From the NCBI GenBank assembly GCA_016195915.1, contig JACPYS010000055.1, positions 124,001 through 188,000 on the forward strand: DNA of 64,000 nt. The letters run 5' to 3'. Source of the DNA: Betaproteobacteria bacterium. GTDB lineage: Bacteria > Pseudomonadota > Gammaproteobacteria > Burkholderiales > SG8-39. Positions within the stretch are counted from its first letter, which is position 1. Every line of letters starts with the position of its first letter. The notes beneath the pieces were generated by a model, which was not told where the DNA came from, made no database searches, and worked only from the letters and a program-made list of their open reading frames with translations. A program made the position numbers and the translations under genes. This document shows positions 40,460 through 48,848 of the stretch, one piece after another.

Positions 40460-40945
40460 TCAATACGGCAGCCACCGCGGGCGCTTGGCCGAAATGACCC
40501 GGGTATTGACGCCCACCCAGTTGAGACCCCCGAACAGGCGACCGTGCTCGATTTTCACGCAACGGTCCATGACCGCATCGAGACCAGCGGCCCGCGCCTT
40601 GTCTGCGGCTGCCGCGTTCGTCACCCCGATTTGCTGCCATAGCACCTTTGCTCCGATCGCGATCGCGTCTTCCGCGATCGGCAGCACGTCGTCGGACTTG
40701 CGGAACACATCGACCAGGTCCACCGGCTCGGGGATGTCGCGCAATGAGGCGTGGCATTTCTGCCCGAGGATCTCGGGATAGCGCGGATTGACAGGGATGA
40801 TGCGGTAACCGTGCTCGAGCATGTATTTCGCCGCAAAGTAGCTCGGCCGGAACCAGTCGGCGGAGAGTCCGACGACCGCAATGGTATGGCTCGTCTTGAG
40901 AATGCGTCGCAGCGTGTCGATGTCGGTGTCTGGCATGCGAACCAT
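40460..40945 (-). CDS. CoA-binding domain protein (YccU-like)
   Basis: Encodes 161 residues. The start at 40945 is preceded by GGGGAG; an in-frame ATG three codons later is possible. A single Rossmann-type CoA-binding domain: TIAVVGLSADWFRPSYFAAKYMLEHGYRIIPVNP, then LRDIPEPVDLVDVFRKSDD and VLWQQIGVTN, ending with the family tail DRCVKIEHGRL. It resembles the CoA-binding part of succinyl-CoA synthetase alpha and acetyl-CoA synthetases but lacks catalytic domains. Role unclear; proposed CoA binding or sulfur/redox sensing. It is divergent from the NIPSNAP remnant and the thiamine-diphosphate gene. Confidence 0.9.
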   Translation of the reverse strand: MVRMPDTDIDTLRRILKTSHTIAVVGLSADWFRPSYFAAKYMLEHGYRIIPVNPRYPEILGQKCHASLRDIPEPVDLVDVFRKSDDVLPIAEDAIAIGAKVLWQQIGVTNAAAADKARAAGLDAVMDRCVKIEHGRLFGGLNWVGVNTRVISAKRPRWLPY

Positions 40946-41006
40946 GGCTCCCCGGGGCAGACAGTGCGGAATTATAATCGGCACGTTCTTACCCGGAGCA
41001 CACGCC

Positions 41007-41144
41007 ATGTATGTCGAGGAGCGCATGTACACTCTGCAGGTCGGAAAAGTGCCCGAGTATTTCAGGATGCACGAGAACGAGGGAATCGCGATCCAGACGA
41101 AACATCTGCCCAAGGGTGAGCTGCGACGATGCGCGATGACCTGA
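41007..41144 (+). pseudogene. truncated NIPSNAP-family gene
   Basis: Encodes 45 codons after GGAG. MYVEERMYTLQVGKVPEYFR with HENEGIAIQTKHL is the N-terminal strand-helix of NIPSNAP proteins (ferredoxin-like dimers of about 100 residues). The frame then stops 16 codons into nothing recognisable, overlapping the start of the thiamine-diphosphate enzyme by 16 bases. The second half of the domain (the G-x-x-x-x-E-I-G and V-x-x-L-W-x-Y region) is missing. It may now serve as a leader coupling translation to the enzyme gene. Confidence 0.6.
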
Positions 41145-42820
41145 AAATCCGCCACGGCGGAAAGATTCTCGCCGACGCGCTCGTCGCGCAGGGCGTGGAC
41201 CTCGCGTTCGGCGTGCCGGGCGAGAGCTTCCTGCCGGTGCTCGACGGGTTCTACGACCTGCGCGAGCGCTGCAGATTCATCGTCTGCCGGCAGGAAGGCG
41301 GCGCGTCGTACATGGCGGAGGCCTATGGCAAGCTGACCGGCAAGGCGGGTGTGCTGTTCGTCACGCGCGGGCCGGGAGCGACCAACGGCGCGGTCGGCGC
41401 GCACACGGCGTTTCAGGACTCCACGCCGATGGTGGTGTTCATCGGCCAGGTGGGCAACGACTTCGTCGAACGCGAGGCGTTCCAGGAAATCGATTACCGG
41501 CGCATGTACGGGCCGATGGCAAAATGGGTCGCGCAAGTCGACCGCGCCGAGCGCATTCCGGAGTACGTGAGCCACGCGTTTCATACTGCGACTGCGGGCC
41601 GGCCCGGGCCCGTGGTGCTCGCGTTGCCCGAGGACATGCTTTTTTCCCAGGCGGCCGTGTCCGACGCGCCGCACCACAAGGTGGTACGGCCGGCGCCTTC
41701 GGCGGATGACATGCGCGAACTCTCCGGCCTGCTCGCGGGAGCCGAGCGTCCGCTTGTGATCCTCGGCGGAGGCGGTTGGGACGCGAACGCCGTCGCGGCA
41801 ATGCGCGGCTTCCTGGAGGCGAGCAGCCTTCCCACGGGTTGCGCGTTCCGCTGCCAGGATCTGCTGGACAATCGCAGCCCGGTGTACATTGGCGACGTCG
41901 GCATAGGCATCAACCCGAAGCTCGCGCAGCGCGTGAAGCAGGCCGACGTGCTGCTCGTGGTCGGGGCGCGCCTGGGCGAGATGACCACCAGCGGCTACAC
42001 GCTGCTCGAGGTCCCGGTACCGAGACAGAAGCTGATCCACGTGCACGCCGGCACCGAGGAACTCGGACGCGTCTACCAGGCGACACTGCCGATCAACTCG
42101 GGTTACCCGCAGTTCGTCGATGCGCTTGCGGGAATCAGGGTGGATGGCAGCCTTTGGGATGCTCAGCTGAAAGCTGCGCGCGCCGAGTATGAGGCGTGGA
42201 TCGAGCCCAAAACGCTGCCGGGCGAGCTCCAGTATGGCGAGATCATCCGCTGGCTGCGGGCGAACCTTCCCGAGGACGCGATCGTCGCGGGCGGCGCGGG
42301 AAATTTCGCCAGCTGGCTGCACCGGCATTTCCAGTACCTGCGTTTTCGCACCCAGCTCGGGCCGACGAATGGGTCGATGGGCTATGGCGTTCCGGCGGCA
42401 ATCGCGGCGAAGATCGCCGAGCCGCAGCGCACCGTGATTGCGCTCACGGGCGACGGAGACTTTCTGATGACGGGGCAGGAGCTCGCGACTGCAGCGCAAT
42501 TCGGCGCGGGTATCGTGGTGTTGCTCGTCAACAACGGCATGTACGGCACGATCCGCATGCACCAGGAGCGCGAGTACCCGGGGCGCGTGTTCGGGACGGC
42601 GCTGGAGAACCCGGATTTCGTCGCGCTCGCGCGCGCGTTCGGCGGACATGGCGAGCTGGTCGAACGCACCGCCGAGTTTGCGCCGGCGTTCGCGCGTTCG
42701 CTCGAATTCACGCACCGCCGGAACAAACCGGCACTGATCGAGTTGCGCATCGATCCCGACGCGATTTCGCCGGGTACCACGCTCTCGGCGCTGCGCGCGG
42801 CCAGCCTGGCGAGAAAATAG
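41129..42820 (+). CDS. thiamine-diphosphate enzyme, acetolactate synthase-like
   Basis: Encodes 563 residues. The N-terminal domain has GVPGESFLPVLDGFYD and the activating Glu56 (VCRQEGGASYMAEAYG), followed by VTRGPGATNGAVGAHTA. The central domain contains ILGGGGWDANAV. The C-terminal diphosphate domain has ALTGDGDFLMTGQELATA and LLVNNGMYGTIR (GDG-N motif). It is the anabolic-looking IlvB/oxoacid carboligase type, but no regulatory small-subunit gene is near, so it is unlikely to be the biosynthetic enzyme. It overlaps a truncated NIPSNAP frame, in other bacteria a frequent neighbour of such enzymes. It differs from the homologue at 4899. Confidence 0.88.
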   Translation: MRDDLKIRHGGKILADALVAQGVDLAFGVPGESFLPVLDGFYDLRERCRFIVCRQEGGASYMAEAYGKLTGKAGVLFVTRGPGATNGAVGAHTAFQDSTPMVVFIGQVGNDFVEREAFQEIDYRRMYGPMAKWVAQVDRAERIPEYVSHAFHTATAGRPGPVVLALPEDMLFSQAAVSDAPHHKVVRPAPSADDMRELSGLLAGAERPLVILGGGGWDANAVAAMRGFLEASSLPTGCAFRCQDLLDNRSPVYIGDVGIGINPKLAQRVKQADVLLVVGARLGEMTTSGYTLLEVPVPRQKLIHVHAGTEELGRVYQATLPINSGYPQFVDALAGIRVDGSLWDAQLKAARAEYEAWIEPKTLPGELQYGEIIRWLRANLPEDAIVAGGAGNFASWLHRHFQYLRFRTQLGPTNGSMGYGVPAAIAAKIAEPQRTVIALTGDGDFLMTGQELATAAQFGAGIVVLLVNNGMYGTIRMHQEREYPGRVFGTALENPDFVALARAFGGHGELVERTAEFAPAFARSLEFTHRRNKPALIELRIDPDAISPGTTLSALRAASLARK

Positions 42821-42830
42821 CGGGTGCGCG

Positions 42831-43238
42831 TCACGCGGTGGTGGTGGCGATGAAGTCCTCGTCGCCCTGCTGCTCGCGCTCGAACTTCAGAAACTCGTAA
42901 TAGCCGCAGGTAGGACCGTTGGGGTAGGTCCGGCAGGCCCCGGGCCGCGCTTCATAGATCGTGCAGCGCCGCGTCTCCTGGTCGAGGAACTGGCACGCCG
43001 TGCCGAAGTGCTCGTCCTTGCGGTGGCGCAGCGCGCGCACCTTTTCTTCCTGGTCGAACTTCGTGAAGCGTTCCTCGGCGCGTTCGTAGCTCAGCCCGAA
43101 ATGCTTCGCGAGGCGCGCGATGTCGCGTTTGCCCACTTCGATCAGCGGGTAGGTGCAGCAGTAAGACGGGCACTTGTCGCACGAATAGCTGAGGCGTGCC
43201 GGGCGACTGGCGATCGGGATGATTCTTTTCGAGGGCAT
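42831..43238 (-). CDS. YkgJ-family cysteine-cluster protein
   Basis: Encodes 135 residues from MPSKRIIPIA. It contains the eight-Cys YkgJ pattern: SCDKCPSYCCTYPLIEVG at 19-36, then ACQFLDQETRRCTIYEARPGACRTYP at about 81-106, a presumed zinc or iron cluster site. The middle is helical and charged. Members are proposed Fe-S/zinc cluster proteins or oxidoreductase subunits without settled function. It is convergent with the thiamine-diphosphate gene, with 10 bp between stops. Confidence 0.88.
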   Translation of the reverse strand: MPSKRIIPIASRPARLSYSCDKCPSYCCTYPLIEVGKRDIARLAKHFGLSYERAEERFTKFDQEEKVRALRHRKDEHFGTACQFLDQETRRCTIYEARPGACRTYPNGPTCGYYEFLKFEREQQGDEDFIATTTA

Positions 43239-43337
43239 ACGTCGTGAATCGCGAAAATCGGCCGTGAATTTTAACCCGGATCGCGTTGCGCCGCGTTTAC
43301 ACAGCTTGCAGGAACCCACATTTCGAAAGGAGACGCC

Positions 43338-44171
43338 ATGAAACTCTTGCACCTTGCAGGCGCGGCGCTTGCGCTCGCGCTCTCCACCGACGCGCTGGCG
43401 CACGGCCGGCTCGCCGAAGTTTCGGTGGTCGACCGCAATGACCGCCGGCCGTTGCCGGTGTACTGGCACGAAGGCAAGGCCTACGTCGTCGGCAGGCCGG
43501 GCAATGAATATCAGTTGAGTGTGCGCAGCCGCGGCGAGGAGGTGCTTGCGGTCGTCTCGGTGGACGGCGTAAACGTCGTGACCGGCGAAACCGCGGCTGC
43601 GCAGCAGAGCGGCTACGTGCTCTCGCCCGGCGCCTCGCTCGATATCCGCGGCTGGCGCAAGAGTCTCGAACGCATCGCATCGTTCTACTTCACCGAGCTG
43701 CCCGACTCCTATGCGGCGCGCACTGGCCGGCCCGAGAATGTCGGCGTGATCGGCGTGGCGGTGTTCCGCAAGAAAGCCTCCGAGCCGATTGCGCGTCCGT
43801 ACGCGCAGCCGTCGGCGCCGTTCCTGCGGCGGGGAGCGGGCGCTGCAGAAAGCGCTGCGAGCGACGAACTCGCGAGCCGCAGTCCGGCACCCGAAGCCAA
43901 GCTCGGCACCGGTCATGGGCGAGACGAGAGTTCACAGGCGCGTTACGTCGAATTCGAGCGCGCGAGCGCCCAACCGGCCGAGCTGATCACAATCTACTAC
44001 GACAGCCGCCGCAACCTGATCGCCCGGCGAGTGATCCGCGAGCCCGCGCCGCTGGCCCCGCTGCCGCGTCCGTTCCCGGGCTTCGTGCCCGATCCACTGT
44101 CTCTAACCCCCTCGCACTCCTCGGCAGCCAGTAAACTAGCTGCCAAATGGAGGTTTCGGACGAGCAGTTGA
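43338..44171 (+). CDS. secreted protein preceding an ECF sigma operon
   Basis: Encodes 277 residues after GAAAGGAGA. Residues 1-21 are a signal peptide (STDALAHG). The mature N-terminal half GRLAEVSVVDRNDRRPLPVYWHEGKAYVVGRPGNEY resembles a beta-sandwich domain; WRKSLERIASFYFTELPDSYAART is a conserved-looking middle. The C-terminal part is Pro/Ala-rich and low complexity. I do not recognise a named family. The end overlaps the sigma-factor start by 25 bases, so it is transcribed with the sigma/anti-sigma pair. It could be the envelope sensor or target of that system. Confidence 0.7.
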   Translation: MKLLHLAGAALALALSTDALAHGRLAEVSVVDRNDRRPLPVYWHEGKAYVVGRPGNEYQLSVRSRGEEVLAVVSVDGVNVVTGETAAAQQSGYVLSPGASLDIRGWRKSLERIASFYFTELPDSYAARTGRPENVGVIGVAVFRKKASEPIARPYAQPSAPFLRRGAGAAESAASDELASRSPAPEAKLGTGHGRDESSQARYVEFERASAQPAELITIYYDSRRNLIARRVIREPAPLAPLPRPFPGFVPDPLSLTPSHSSAASKLAAKWRFRTSS

Positions 44172-44689
44172 TGCTGGACTACGCCGGCGGCGATGCCGCC
44201 GCGTTCGAGGTGCTGTACCGCAAGCACCGCGGCGGGCTGTTCCGCTACGTCGTGCGCAGCGTGCGCGAGCAGCGCCTTGCAGAGGAGCTGTTCCAGGAGG
44301 TGTGGTTGAAGGTGATCGAGGCACGCGCGCGCTACGCGCCGCAGGCGAAGTTCACGACCTGGTTGTATGCGATCGCGCACAACCGCCTGATCGATCACTT
44401 CCGCGCGAGCGGCCTGCGCAGCGTCGAAATGATGATGGACGAATTGCCCGATCCGCCCGCGCGGGCCGGGGAACAGCCGGAGCAGAAGGCGGAGGTTCGC
44501 GAGCAGGGCGCACGTCTCATCGCGGCACTGGAGGCGATGCCGATAGTGCAGCGGGAGGCCTTTCTGCTGCACGAGGAGGCGGGGCTCTCGGTGCCTGAAA
44601 TCGCCGAAGTCACGGGTACGGAAGTGGAGGCGACCAAGAGCCGCCTCCGCTATGCGGTGGCGAAGCTGCGGGAAGCCCTGAAGGATTGA
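44147..44689 (+). CDS. ECF RNA polymerase sigma factor
   Basis: Encodes 180 residues. Region 2: DEQLMLDYAGGDAAAFEVLYRKHRGGLFRYV followed by AEELFQEVWLKVIEARARY and FTTWLYAIAHNRLIDHFR. Region 4: MPIVQREAFLLHEEAGLSVPEIAEVTGTEVEATKSRLRYA. The ATG at 44147 has no Shine-Dalgarno site, so translation probably depends on coupling to the upstream overlapping gene. The anti-sigma-like membrane protein follows 7 bp later. Confidence 0.93.
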   Translation: MEVSDEQLMLDYAGGDAAAFEVLYRKHRGGLFRYVVRSVREQRLAEELFQEVWLKVIEARARYAPQAKFTTWLYAIAHNRLIDHFRASGLRSVEMMMDELPDPPARAGEQPEQKAEVREQGARLIAALEAMPIVQREAFLLHEEAGLSVPEIAEVTGTEVEATKSRLRYAVAKLREALKD

Positions 44690-44696
44690 TGCAGCC

Positions 44697-45497
44697 ATGA
44701 GCGAAGTCGACAAGGATCTCTCGGAGCGCTACCGCGCGAGTGCGCGCGACGAGCCGCCCGCGCAGATCGATGCGGCGATCCTCGCTGCGGCACAGCGCGC
44801 GGTGGCGTCGCAGCCGTGGCCGGTCGAGGCGCCGAGGCCCCTGCGCCGCTGGTACGTTCCGGTATCGCTTGCGGCCGTAATCGTGCTCTCGCTCGTCGTC
44901 ACACTGCGCATCCAGCGGGAGCAGCCGGAACTCGCGCTGCCCGATGCGCCGCCGGCGGCGGTGCGCGAGAAAGAACAGAAGACGGTCGAGAAAACGCCTG
45001 AGCCGCGCGCAGCACCACCGGCTGAAGTGGTATTGCGCCCGGCGCCGAAATCCGCGCCGGCGCAGGCTGCGGCACAACCGGCAGCACCAGGATTTGCGGT
45101 CGATCCGAAACCCCGGCGCGACGCTGGGCCGCCGCCAGCCGCAAGAGAAGAGATTGCGGCCGAATCAAAGCCCATACGCGACGCCGCTCCGGCACCGCAG
45201 GCAAGCGCGGAGGCGGCGAGCGGGCGAATTGCGGAGAACACCGTCGAGCTGAGCGCGGCGGCCGGCGCGCGGCGCGAGGCGCGCGCGATGTCGGCGCCTG
45301 CACCCGCCGCACCGCAGATGGCGCTCGCCAAGCGCGAGCTTGCGCCCGAGGAATGGCTCGAGCGCATTGCCGAATTGCGCAAGCAGGGGCGGGACAAGGA
45401 GGCTGACGAGCAGTTCGCGGATTTCAAGCGCCGCTTTCCCGAATTCCGGATTCGAGAACCGATGATGGAGAGAATCGCGCCGCGCTTGGCGCGCTAG
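44697..45497 (+). CDS. putative anti-sigma factor, single-span membrane protein
   Basis: Encodes 266 residues. A short cytoplasmic N-terminus (1-50, with repeated acidic/basic helices ERYRASARDEPPAQIDAAIL) precedes one membrane segment (about 51-67, YVPVSLAAVIVLSLVVT). A long Ala/Pro/Glu-rich periplasmic linker (70-205) and a small C-terminal helical part EEWLERIAELRKQGRDKEAD follow. There is no zinc HxxxCxxC motif, so it is not a ZAS anti-sigma factor. The position directly after the sigma gene argues for anti-sigma function. Confidence 0.7.
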   Translation: MSEVDKDLSERYRASARDEPPAQIDAAILAAAQRAVASQPWPVEAPRPLRRWYVPVSLAAVIVLSLVVTLRIQREQPELALPDAPPAAVREKEQKTVEKTPEPRAAPPAEVVLRPAPKSAPAQAAAQPAAPGFAVDPKPRRDAGPPPAAREEIAAESKPIRDAAPAPQASAEAASGRIAENTVELSAAAGARREARAMSAPAPAAPQMALAKRELAPEEWLERIAELRKQGRDKEADEQFADFKRRFPEFRIREPMMERIAPRLAR

Positions 45498-45617
45498 CGA
45501 ATGCACTCCAGATGCGGGCGGCAGGTGGGGAAACTTATCTCGCGCGCCGCGCGGGTTCCAGTACATCCGGTCTGGCGCGAAGCCCGTAGAATGGGCATCC
45601 GGAGGATTCCAGACACA

Positions 45618-46724
45618 ATGCGCGAGCCGCACGCCGAGAATGATCGCCCAGCGCTGCTGTTCGTGCCGGACATCAGCGGGTTCGCGAAGTTCGTGAGCGC
45701 GACCGAAGTCACGCACAGCCGCCACATCATCGAGGAACTTCTCGAAGAACTGCTCGACGCCAACGAGCTCGGCCTGGAGGTCTCCGAGGTCGAGGGCGAT
45801 GCGATTCTGTTCTATCGCTTCGGCGATCCGCCCGATGCGGGCCGGTTTTTCGCGCAGGTGGAGCGAATGTTCACGGCGTTTCACGCCCAGCTGCGGCGCT
45901 ACGACATGCAGCGAATCTGCCGCTGCGGGGCCTGTGGCGCCACCAGCCAGCTCACGCTCAAGATCGTTGCCCACTTCGGCGCCGTGTCGCAGAGCCGGAT
46001 CAAGCAGCACTCGAAGTTATTTGGCGCCGACGTCATTGCCGTGCACCGCCTGCTGAAGAACGGTATCCCGCACCACGAGTACGCCCTCTTCACGCGGGCC
46101 CTCGGCGACACGTGGGCCCCGGGTGCGGTACCGGACTGGGCGCAAGCGGAGGCGGGGTCGGACGAATACGATGTCGGCCGGTTCGAATATGGATACGTGG
46201 CGCTCGCGCCGCTGCGCACGCGCGTTCCGGAACTCAATGCGGAGGACTTCGGCCTGCGCGGCGCGAAACGCCGCGTCTTTGCGCTCGAGCAGGTGGTCGA
46301 AGCGCCGATGGAGTTCGTTTTCGACGTGGTAACCGATCTGGATGCGAGGACGCACTGGATCGCGGGTGTCAAGCGCGTCGAGCGGCCGGAGCGCGGCGTG
46401 AACCGCGTCGGTACCAGGCACCGTTGCGTGATCGATGCGAGCAGCCCCGTGCTGGTTACCAGCGCGATCGTTCATGCCGAAGACAGCATTTCGTTCGCCG
46501 AGACCGACGAGAAGAGGATGGGCTGCGCGGTGTTCGGGTTTCACCGCGAGGGCGAGGCCGCGACGCGCGTGCGGGTCGAGTTTCTGATACGCGATTCATT
46601 TCCGCTCAGGGCACTGTTCGCGCTGCTGCTGGGTAAAAAGCTGTCGAAGCAATTCCGGGTTTCGCTCGAGAACCTGGCACGCTACTGCCGCGAGCAGTAT
46701 CGTCCGGGTTCGTTTGCAAAATAG
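45618..46724 (+). CDS. DUF2652 (cyclase-like) - SRPBCC fusion protein
   Basis: Encodes 368 residues from the ATG at 45618, after GGAGG; the frame is open upstream. Residues 10-190 are DUF2652: LLFVPDISGFAKFVSATEV and EVSEVEGDAILFYRFGD resemble the metal-binding strands of class III nucleotide cyclases (D-I-S-G-F and E-G-D), with a Cys pair CRCGACG in the middle. Residues about 225-368 are a START/polyketide-cyclase-like SRPBCC domain (VVEAPMEFVFDVVTDLDARTHW). Whether it makes a cyclic nucleotide is doubtful, because many DUF2652 proteins lack parts of the site. It may bind a lipid. Confidence 0.8.
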   Translation: MREPHAENDRPALLFVPDISGFAKFVSATEVTHSRHIIEELLEELLDANELGLEVSEVEGDAILFYRFGDPPDAGRFFAQVERMFTAFHAQLRRYDMQRICRCGACGATSQLTLKIVAHFGAVSQSRIKQHSKLFGADVIAVHRLLKNGIPHHEYALFTRALGDTWAPGAVPDWAQAEAGSDEYDVGRFEYGYVALAPLRTRVPELNAEDFGLRGAKRRVFALEQVVEAPMEFVFDVVTDLDARTHWIAGVKRVERPERGVNRVGTRHRCVIDASSPVLVTSAIVHAEDSISFAETDEKRMGCAVFGFHREGEAATRVRVEFLIRDSFPLRALFALLLGKKLSKQFRVSLENLARYCREQYRPGSFAK

Positions 46725-46748
46725 TATCGAAAGGATCGCACCGCGCGC

Positions 46749-47693
46749 ATGAATACACTCCACCCGCAGGTCGCCGCGTTCCTCGAAGTGGTAAGAAATT
46801 CGAAGATCCCGCCGATGCACCGCGTCAATGCGCTCGAGGCGCGCAATATCTATCGCGATACGCGCGGCAAGCTGCTGCCGACCGCACCCCCGATGGCGCT
46901 GTGCGAGGACATTTCCGTCCCCGGGCCGGCGGGCAGCATTACGGTCCGGCACTATCGCCCGGCGGGCAGCGCGACCAGCGAGACGCTTCCCGCACTGGTG
47001 TTCTTCCATGGCGGCGGCTGGGTGATCGGCGATCTCGACACGCACGACGTGCTGTGCCGCGAGCTTTCCAACGGTGCCCGTTGCGCGGTGTTCGCGGTCC
47101 ATTACCGGCTTGCGCCGGAACACCGCTTTCCCGCGGCAGTCGACGATTCGATCGCTGCGACGCGGCACATCGCGCAACGCGCCGCGGACTATGGCATCGC
47201 TGCCGCGCGCATCGCGGTAGGGGGCGACAGTGCCGGTGGGAATCTGGCGACCGTAGTGGCGCTCGCGGCGCGCGATGCCGGCGGCCCGCGGCTCGTGTAT
47301 CAACTCCTGATCTACCCGGGAACGGATCAGCGCATGCTCCACGCCTCGCACAACGCAAACGGCGCCGGTTACCTGCTCACGCGCGAGCTGATCGAGTATT
47401 TCCGCGGGCACTACCTGCCGGATGCGAAGCAATACGACGACTGGCGCGCTTCCCCACTGCTCGCGAAGGACCTTTCAGGCCTGCCGCCCGCGTATGTGCT
47501 GACCGCGGGTTTCGATCCCCTCGTGGACGAAGGAAAGGAGTACGCAGACCGTCTGGCGGCTGCAGGGGTCGCGGTCGAGTACCGCTGCTACGAGGACATG
47601 GTGCACGGCTTCATCATCATGGGCGGCGTGCTCGACACCGCGCGCGCCGCGGTCGCCGACTGCGCCGAGCGGCTCAAACGCGGGCTGGGTTGA
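46749..47693 (+). CDS. alpha/beta hydrolase of the hormone-sensitive lipase family
   Basis: Encodes 314 residues. HGGGWVIGDLDTHD is the oxyanion-hole HGGG motif, GGDSAGGNLATVVA holds the nucleophile Ser at about 160, and DPLVDEGKEYADRL and EDMVHGFIIMGG supply Asp and His. This is the HSL/acetyl-esterase group IV signature, acting on short acyl esters or lactones in the cytoplasm. The Bug receptor gene follows 6 bp later, suggesting that the esterase acts on the imported compound (inference). Confidence 0.92.
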   Translation: MNTLHPQVAAFLEVVRNSKIPPMHRVNALEARNIYRDTRGKLLPTAPPMALCEDISVPGPAGSITVRHYRPAGSATSETLPALVFFHGGGWVIGDLDTHDVLCRELSNGARCAVFAVHYRLAPEHRFPAAVDDSIAATRHIAQRAADYGIAAARIAVGGDSAGGNLATVVALAARDAGGPRLVYQLLIYPGTDQRMLHASHNANGAGYLLTRELIEYFRGHYLPDAKQYDDWRASPLLAKDLSGLPPAYVLTAGFDPLVDEGKEYADRLAAAGVAVEYRCYEDMVHGFIIMGGVLDTARAAVADCAERLKRGLG

Positions 47694-47699
47694 TCGGCC

Positions 47700-48680
47700 A
47701 TGCGGAACAATCTTTTGACGAGCCTCCTTGCGCGAGCGGCGCTCGCGGTTTGTCTCGCGCTTGGTTCTGCCAGCGCATTCGCGCAGTCCTATCCGCAGAA
47801 GCCTGTGCGCATGCTGGTCGGATACTCCGCCGGTGGCGGCGCCGACGCACTTGCGCGTCTGACCGCAGCCAAACTCTCCGATGCGCTCGGCCAACAGGTG
47901 GTGGTCGAAAACCGGCCGGGCGCGGGTGGCACGCTCGCCGCGGATGCGCTTGCCAGAGCGACCCCCGACGGCTACACGCTCTACTTCGCCGATACGGCGA
48001 TTTTGATTGCGCCAAGCGTGTATGCGAAAGTGAGTTACGACCCGGTGAAGAGCTTCTCGCCGGTAGGAGGAGTTTGCACGCTCCCCCTCGCGATTGTGGC
48101 CAATCCCGCCTTTCCCGCCAAGACCGTGTCCGAGTTGGTAGCTGTTCTGAAAGCCGACCCGGGCAAGTACAGCTACGGCTCGCCGGGTGTCGGAACCGTG
48201 CAGCATCTGGCGATGGAGTTGTTCAAGAAGCGGGCGGGTGTAGAGCTGCTGCAAGTTCCCTATAAGGGCGCCGCGCCGATCGTGCCCGACCTGATCAGCG
48301 GGCAGATTCCGCTGGCGATCATCAGCGCGACTCCCGCGATGGCGCAGGCGCGTGCCGGGAAAGCGATTGTCATCGCCTTGACCAGCCCAGTGAAAATCGC
48401 GGGGGCTCCCGACTGGCCGGCGCTGGCCGACACCTTTCCCGGATTCGATGCGTCGCCGAAGTTGTTTCTGCTGGCACCGATGGACACGCCAGCGTCTGTC
48501 ATCACCAAGCTATCGGAGACGCTCAAAGCTGCGCTGGCTACCGCCGATTTGCAACAGGCGCTTGCCAAGCAGGGAGCCACCTCAGCCTACGCGAGTCCAG
48601 CCGCGCTTGCCGCGGAGATCGGCGAGGAAACGCAAAGATGGGCCGAATTGGCGAAGTCGCTCAATATCAGGCTCGATTAG
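47700..48680 (+). CDS. Bug/TctC-family substrate-binding protein
   Basis: Encodes 326 residues with a signal peptide ending SAFAQS (residues 1-28). The mature start SYPQKPVRMLVGYSAGGGAD and the middle ATPDGYTLYF fit the Bug signature; VPYKGAAPIVPDLISGQI is the conserved second-lobe block. Cys in GGVCTLPLAI is rare in the family. The ligand is presumably a carboxylate. It is paired with the esterase upstream and separated from the next Bug gene by a 168-bp leader with possible RNA structure. Confidence 0.92.
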   Translation: MRNNLLTSLLARAALAVCLALGSASAFAQSYPQKPVRMLVGYSAGGGADALARLTAAKLSDALGQQVVVENRPGAGGTLAADALARATPDGYTLYFADTAILIAPSVYAKVSYDPVKSFSPVGGVCTLPLAIVANPAFPAKTVSELVAVLKADPGKYSYGSPGVGTVQHLAMELFKKRAGVELLQVPYKGAAPIVPDLISGQIPLAIISATPAMAQARAGKAIVIALTSPVKIAGAPDWPALADTFPGFDASPKLFLLAPMDTPASVITKLSETLKAALATADLQQALAKQGATSAYASPAALAAEIGEETQRWAELAKSLNIRLD

Positions 48681-48693
48681 CCTCCTAATGCCG

Positions 48694-48772
48694 GTTAGAA
48701 TCTAACTCGATAAAAAACAGCCGCCACTTGCGCACGATCCAAGTGGGTTAAGAGCCCCGCGTGTTTGGCGGC
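48694..48772 (+). promoter_or_regulatory. palindrome and nested stems before a Bug gene
   Basis: A 13-bp palindrome GTTAGA-A-TCTAAC (48694-48706) looks like an operator. Just after it, CCACTTG (48724-48730) pairs with CAAGTGG (48740-48746), while the overlapping GCCGCCA (48720-48726) could pair with TGGCGGC (48766-48772). The two stems compete for CCA, the logic of an alternative-fold leader. The gene at 48849 is 76 bp downstream. Confidence 0.35.
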
Positions 48773-48848
48773 CAATCTATTTCTAGGGCTGCGAGAAGCT
48801 CGACGCGGTAGAGTCGCCCCTTCCAAGGGACAGGGAGCCGGAGGATTC

